A stretch of DNA of 64,000 bases from Oscarella lobularis (Eukaryota; Porifera; Homoscleromorpha; Homosclerophorida; Oscarellidae), in the NCBI RefSeq assembly GCF_947507565.1, contig NC_089189.1, positions 558,001-622,000 of the forward strand, in the 5' to 3' direction. The notes under the pieces are model-generated. The model did not search any database. It saw nothing but the letters and a program-made list of their open reading frames with translations, and was not told the DNA's origin. Positions 58,137 to 64,000 of this stretch are shown in pieces; position 1 is the stretch's first letter; each line of letters begins with the position of its first letter. The position numbers and the translations under genes were made by a program.

Positions 58137-61100
58137 TCATTGATCTGCTCCTTCTAATATCTCCTTCATCCTCTCCACCATGACGTCATTCGGACTTTCC
58201 TACAGATGATGGATTACGACTGCGAGCTATACTTGTCATATCGAAAATACCGTTTCTTCTTCTTCCTCCTCCTCTTCCTCGGCCGCTTCCTCCTCCTCCT
58301 CCTCTTCCTCCTCTTCTTCCGCGGCCGCTTCCTCGGCCTCTAAAAGCTCTTCCATCATTTCTTCCTCTTCCTCTTCTTCCTAAGAAAGATTTGTCCGTTG
58401 CAGAACGAAAAGCGCGCGATTTCAAACCTCCATCATCGAATCCACAGATTCTGTAGGCTACACCAAAAACAATCTCATGCGCCAATAAGACAAAGGCAGG
58501 AAACGGGTCTTACTGTTGCTGCAACAGCCTCAGTTGCTAAATCTTCCTCCCAAGCCTCCTCAATCTCGGCCTCATCTTCGGCCTCAGATTCAGCTTCAGC
58601 CTCGGCCTCGGCCTCGGCCTCCATCTCAGCCTCAATCTCGGCCTCTTCCTCGGCTTCTTCTTCCTCGTCCTCCTTGTCCTCGTCGTCTGCCAAAACGACA
58701 TAGTTTCCCATTTCGTAAACTTCAAAGTTTTTCTCATCTTACTCCCGTAGACTTCCTCTTCCAGCTCTTCAATCTAAAAAAGCAGGCATCGTATTTAGAT
58801 GTCATGCACGTACGAAGAGCATTCGCATATTAGCAAATTAGTCTTACTCGAAATTTAAGTTCATCGATCTGACGATTAACACGTTAGCAAAAAACAGATT
58901 AGAATTAGACTCGCAGAATGGCGTCAATAAACCCAAACACTTTACCTCGTCTTCAATCTTATCGATCTAATAATAAACGAATAAAAATTATTACCAGTCT
59001 AAATTTCTTTCCCTACCCTAGAATCCGGCTTTCCCAGCTCCTTGTCGCCCACATCCTCCATAATCTTCGATTTCATTTTCTCCGCCAGCTCATCGCCTTC
59101 TTCCTCGGTGTCCGACACTTCTGCTGCAACTAACTTGACTGCCTCTTCAACCTACAAAGCAAATCTAGAAAACGCGTCGTCACATCGCTTCGTTTTTCTC
59201 TCTCACCTCGTCATCTTCCACTGCTTTACTTTCAAGAGCCTCTTCAAGGTCCTCTATAGCTTCCTCAATTCTTTCTTCCTGAGGACAAATTAATTAATTA
59301 ATTATATTAATATCCAACAGCTTTTCGACTCACTTTCTTCTCCTCAGCCACTGCAGCACCCTATAGCAATTGCGGTATTTTCGCACATTCATTTATAGCA
59401 AATCATTTTCTTACCGGAAGTGGAAATCCATCCTTTTGCTACAATAAATTGCCAAATGTAAGCATTCGTTATCGATACCCATCAGTTTGATTCTTACAAG
59501 CTTTTCTTTGACGGTGTCTTTCATTTTCTCAATTAATCGGCGCCTTTCATTTGCGTTATTAACCACTTCGCTAACCGTTTCATTGACGAGCTCTTCAGCC
59601 TACAAACAAAAGCGCTATAACTTAACAAGGACCCCCAAAGCGTTTGACTCTTCCCTAACCTTATCCAAATCGATGTCTTTGTTCTCTATCTCCTCCGCTA
59701 TTTCCTTCGCCGTGACCTCCAAGGCCTCTTCGATCTCCTACGAAGATTGGATAATGGGCAAATCGCGCGTAATGGAAATAAATCATACCTCTTCTAGCGA
59801 ATCATCGTCATCCTCTTCTTCAGCCATGCCAGCCTTTAGAGACAAAAGAAATAAAAGATGTTTGCAGTTAACTTAGTTAAAGATTCCGTGCCTCTTCTTG
59901 CGCTATCTGCAACGAAAGAGTCAACGCCAATCATCTAAAAGTACCTGAAGTGTGTTACCTCGGCAAGTGCCTCTTCTTCTTCCTCTTCTTCGTCTTCCAT
60001 CATTGCTTCTTCGATTTCTTCCTCGGCGTTTTCTCCCTAATAAAAGCACCGTGAGAACGAGGGGCTACACTAACGCCTCGCGGAAAACCTCTTCGTCCTA
60101 GAAGAAGGTTGCGTAAAAGACACGCCAAACGGTCAGCCTTTTTATAAAGAAACGCTTCTATGTGTATACCGCCTGCTCTGCTTCTTCCTCTGCTTCTTCC
60201 TCCGCTTCCTTTGAAAGGCAAAATATCAAAAAATTCACGTGGTCAGCCTTTTCTTCTATGTACCATTTCCGCCTCTTCCTCCGCTTCTTCCTCTGCTTCC
60301 TTCGAAAGGCAAAATATCAAAAAATTCACGCGGCCAGCCTTTTTATAAAGAAACGCTTCTATGTACCAATTCCGCCTCTTCCTCCGCTTCCTTTTTGAAA
60401 GATCAAAAAATGCACGTGGTCAGCCTTTTATAAAGAAACGCCTTCTATGTACCATTACCGTCTCTGCCTCCGCTTCTTCCTCCACTTCCTTTGAAAGGCA
60501 AAATATCAAAAATGCTTATCTTTGACACAGTATATGTAACGGACGTACTTTTATCAAGTCAGCAATGTCCACCTAAAGACAAGGATGATGGAATTCTAGT
60601 CACTAAAACCAAAAGGCGAACTGCGTTAGTTAATTACCTTTTCATCGTCATCGTCATCTGGAGCGTCGGTCTGCATAAAACATAAACTAAGTGATAGCCT
60701 AAGAACGTCCGAACATGCACTGTATACCAGAACAAAGACTTCTTCCGTTGTATCCTCTTCTATCTAAAAGGACAATTGAAATCTCTTACAGTTCACTGGC
60801 AGAGCCAATCGCCTTCACCTCTGGAGCCTCCGTCTACAAAGAAAACAACACCACGATAAAAATAGTAAGCTTCCTTATTTATGATTCAGGATGCAATAGG
60901 TAGCGACCGGTCCCCGCCCATTCACCCACCATGGCATTCATCTCGTTTAATTCTTCCATGAACTATAAAAATGAACGTTTTGAGTTACAGTTTCAGGATT
61001 CGTTTTGGGTTCACCTCCTCTTCGTCTTCATTTGCTACCGAATCGTCTGTCTGCAACCGAGCAGAAAGTCACTCACAGTCATTCTATTACATTCTATTGC

Positions 61101-62162
61101 GTACTTCTTCGGCCGGCGCGCCTTCAGCATTCAACATCTCCTGCTCAAACTGAACGACGGACACGTTCGAGCAATTTCTTTCTCACTTATGTATTTATCT
61201 ACCTCATCTAATTCATCTTCGTCTTCCTCTGTCGTCCCTGGGGTCTCCGTCTACGTAAATATATATCATCGTAAAGAAGACATTCATACTGGTTTGATTA
61301 CTCTTACAGCAGCTGGTCCAACTGCGGGTGGGCTCTCAGTTTGATCCTAGACAACGAATGGATAAGACATCAGGAGTTCGAGTCGTATAATATGTATAAC
61401 TCATCCCGCACCTGTTCGACCTATAAACACGTGTTTAGACTCATTGCGATCGAGAGTCGATTTTTCTTACTTCTTGTTCTCTCACTTCTTCCAATTCTCT
61501 CTCGATCTCTTCGATTTCGTCTACGATCTAGCAAGGAGAATAGAAAAATGGGCGACGGGAGGGCGGGGAAAAAGTCATATTCCTTCGCTAAATCAACGTC
61601 AATAATGAGTGTAAGTAGATTAGGTGGTGGGCGATGTCCTTACGTTTCCATGGCCAGTGTAGGGTCAGGAGGCAAGGAACCGAAGGAATCAACAGAAAGG
61701 TCAAAGCAACGTCTTACCTAAACATGGACACATATGTACATAGTAAGAGGGGGGAGAAAAGTCATCAGAAGGATTCCTTACCGGCAACGATGTCTCACGA
61801 CGTACGGCTAGAAATAAAGAACGGCGAATGAGACTCTCGACGGTACAGTAAACCGGAAAGTGCATCCGCCGCGCGCGGTGGGAAAACATTGAATCGGGCG
61901 TTATGTACCGACATGGGTGGAAGTTCGAGGCTTTGACACTCGCCCCGGTTTGATAATGTAAATGTAAGGGGCGAAAAAAGGAAAGGGGTCTTCGTTGTGG
62001 GGCCTCGCGACGTAACAGAAAGCGAGCCGACTCACGGATGTACACGTAAGTTCTCCTATGGGTTAGCTAAGGGAGCGGAGGTGGGGTGGAACTCTTACCT
62101 GGAGCGGCGATCGTCGATGCGAGTAGCCCGAGAACGGTTAGGAAGTAGAAAAATGGTCTCAT
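58137..62162 (-). CDS. Secreted or ER-luminal Glu-rich coiled-coil protein, many tiny exons
   Basis: Exon 1 (62099-62162) encodes the signal peptide MRPFFYFLTVLGLLASTIAAP, and exon 2 (61782-61807) gives AVRRETSLP; phases agree. Further exons to the left are short and acidic, among them IVDEIEEIERELEEVREQE (about 61475-61533), EIEEALEVTAKEIAEEIENK (about 59660-59740), IEELEEEVYG (about 58745-58775), an EAEAEAEAE run (58560-58690) and a poly-Glu block (58257-58382). The last exon reads ESPNDVMVERMKEILEGADQ and stops at 58137-58139. Repeated exon types suggest growth by exon duplication. The chain should be extremely acidic, partly coiled coil or disordered, and secretory. Calcium binding or matrix roles are conceivable but unsupported. 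Exons between 59900 and 61450 are only partly resolved, and the region could hold more than one gene. Confidence 0.55.
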
Positions 62163-62529
62163 GATGCCTCTGCGCCAACACAAACCGTCGTTATAGCGTC
62201 GACATTCTTCGTCGACCCCGCCCAATCTCAGGTGTTCTCTTTTTACCGGGATAGTTCGACAAGTTTTACGGCGATTTCCGAACGTTGTGAACCGTCTTCG
62301 AAGACGTGGCCTACTGAAGTCCAAACGCGTTTTCCACTGACCTTGACCTCTTCGATGGAACGTCCGCACCTGCGCAAAGTGTTGGCAAGGGGGATGTGTG
62401 CCTCTGGGGGGAACACCTCTAATCTGATTAGTTACATGAGCTCGCGAAAACAAACGAAACAGAAAGAGAAAGCTAACACAGAAATCTACGAGAGTGTCTC
62501 ACTTGCACTCCTTTCCCACAGCAAGAATC
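62163..62529. other. Intergenic region between the two acidic genes
   Basis: 367 bp between the start codon of the secreted acidic gene and the stop codon of the next one, both minus strand. No clear TATA box or other element is seen. Confidence 0.4.
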
Positions 62530-64000
62530 CTATTTTTTCTTCTTCCCCTCCTCTTCGTCCAGTTCATCCATCTGCAAGACAGCTGAATTTTCATACAATT
62601 TGATGTGTTATGCAAAAACCTCGTCAGCAAATTCCTCTTCGTCTTCAAGTTCAAGCTCCTCCACCTCCTCCTATTAGATTATAAATAAACGTGTGCTAGA
62701 AATAGTAACACTACGCGGAGTCCTAATTCTTACTTCGTTTGGCCTTAGGACACTTTTTGCGTGATTCAACAACTGCTTCGCTTCCTCCAATGCATCCAAA
62801 GCTTCCATGACAGCCTCGTCTCTTGATTCCTACAACAGCTGTCAATAACCGGGCTGCTAATCTTAGGATTGATTACCTTGGCTAAGGCATCCTGCAACTC
62901 CATTCTCTCTTCGTCGGTTAACTCCTCGGCTTCACCGTCGTTGACCTTCAGTTGAGAACCGTTTGATAACGACAACGAATCTGTGGACAATCTCACCACT
63001 TCGGGCTCTTCACCGGCCTCTATCTCTTCCTCCTCATCATCTTCAAAAGGCGGCGATTCTTCTTCCGCCATTTCCTCCTCCTCCTCTTCCTCCTCCTCTT
63101 CAGCGTCAGGCTCCACTTCAAAAGGCGGTGGTGCTGTAGATTCTCCTGCCATGAGCTCCTCCTCCTCCTCTTCCTCCTCTTCGTCCACCTCAAAAGGCGG
63201 TGGTGCTGTAGATTCTCCTGCCATGAGTTCCTCCTCCTCTTCTTCATCAGGCCCCACTTCAGTAGTTTCTTCGTCTTCCGTGAACTCGGACTCGTCTTCT
63301 TCTTCGTCGGCTTCCACCTCAGAATTCAGTACTTCTTCCTCGGCCAATTCTTCTTCCTCCGCCAATTCTTCTTCCTCCGCCAATTCTTCTTCTTCCGTCA
63401 ATTCTTCTTCCTCCGTCAATTCTTCTTCCTCCGTCAATTCTTCTTCGTCGTTCATTTCTTCCTCCATAGGCATTTCTGGCTCGGAGGCCTCAGTCGTCGC
63501 AACCGGCTCTTCGTCGGCCGGCTGAGCTTCCGTCGGTTCTTCTTCGTCTTCTTCTTCTCTTTCTTCTTCCAGCAGATCGCGAACTACATCTTTAGCCTGC
63601 GTCAGCAAATTGTACCAGAACAAAAATTCCGAAAAACGCTAGTGAACACACCTCTTGCTTGCTGATTTCGTTCCTTTCCACTTCCGAGCGCAACTCGGGC
63701 AAAATTCCTTGCAGTTTCTATCATAACAGCACAATCAATTAGCAGATTGGTATACAGGTACGTAAATGACATTAGGGTCAATTACTGCCATATTAGAATC
63801 CGGTTCTTCTGAAAGTCCTAAACCGTGCTCTACTGATTATTAAACTCGTCGCATACCTTTGCGAAGGCCGCCTACAGATTTCAACCCAGGGTAATATCAT
63901 GCAATAAAAATTCGCTGTACGTGGTTTTCGAATCGGTCGGCCGGAGCCGCGGAAGCTATGTGTGCAACAACCAAATCATACATACCTTCAACGCATCTTG
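62530..64000 (-). CDS. Glu-rich coiled-coil protein, 3' part
   Basis: Partial: the 5' end lies beyond the right edge. The last exon reads MDELDEEEGKKKK and stops at TAG 62530-62532. A large exon (about 62880-63610) encodes AKDVVRDLLEEEREEEDEEE, six tandem copies of a seven-residue unit (EEELTEE / EEELAEE), two near-identical repeats containing LMAGESTAPPPFEV, and ELTDEERMELQDALAK. Flanking small exons include EEVEELELEDEEEFADEV and KLQGILPELRSEVERNE. The repeats are in frame and at least partly recently expanded. It resembles the neighbouring secreted acidic gene in composition and exon style, so the two may be tandem paralogues, but its N terminus is not visible, so secretion is unknown. The lysine-rich end is distinctive. 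Confidence 0.6.

Overview
The window is animal nuclear DNA. The genes are split by mostly very short GT-AG introns (about 46-60 bp), with GC-AG introns at two places. Single-copy genes match known metazoan families: an LRRK2-type ROCO protein, USP8, SMU1, SAFB, mitochondrial glycine amidinotransferase and a two-domain Ly6/uPAR protein. Compactness, tiny introns and many lineage-specific secreted cysteine-rich proteins suggest an early-branching animal with a small genome, plausibly a sponge such as a homoscleromorph. That placement is inference; nothing in the window names the organism.

Layout. 1-8610 (+): one partial and three complete tandem copies of a secreted protein with a glycoside hydrolase 76-like catalytic domain, a duplicated cysteine-rich module, a PAN/apple-like segment and two somatomedin-B-like domains. 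8668-22804 (+): three tandem members of a large secreted family I cannot name (about 1,300-1,470 aa, coiled coil, furin-like site near the C terminus); the middle copy carries four frameshifts. 22956-23711 (-): Ly6/uPAR protein. 24060-33671 (+): LRRK2-like gene whose kinase domain has lost its catalytic residues. 34844-35748 (+) and 39331-39927 (-): two secreted proteins with beta-trefoil (FGF/IL-1-like) sequence character, separated by 3.6 kb with no supported gene. 41403-44695 (-): SAFB-like. 44779-45924 (-): intronless GATM. 46416-51957 (-): SMU1, with a 48-bp foldback minisatellite in one intron and a four-unit, roughly 0.63-kb satellite with a 63-bp hairpin in each unit in its first intron. 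52073-52695 (+): small LRR gene divergent from SMU1. 52874-57846 (-): USP8. 58137-62162 (-) and 62530-window end (-): two glutamate-rich coiled-coil genes made of many tiny exons; the first has a signal peptide.

The left 23 kb is a secretome cluster: tandem same-strand genes with 57-138 bp between one stop codon and the next start. The centre and right hold housekeeping genes of endosomal deubiquitination (USP8), splicing (SMU1), nuclear RNA binding (SAFB) and creatine/guanidinoacetate synthesis (GATM). Exon boundaries were worked out by hand from splice signals, reading-frame phase and remembered family features. They are firm for the short genes and for exons checked against known families, approximate inside LRRK, SAFB and the acidic genes.
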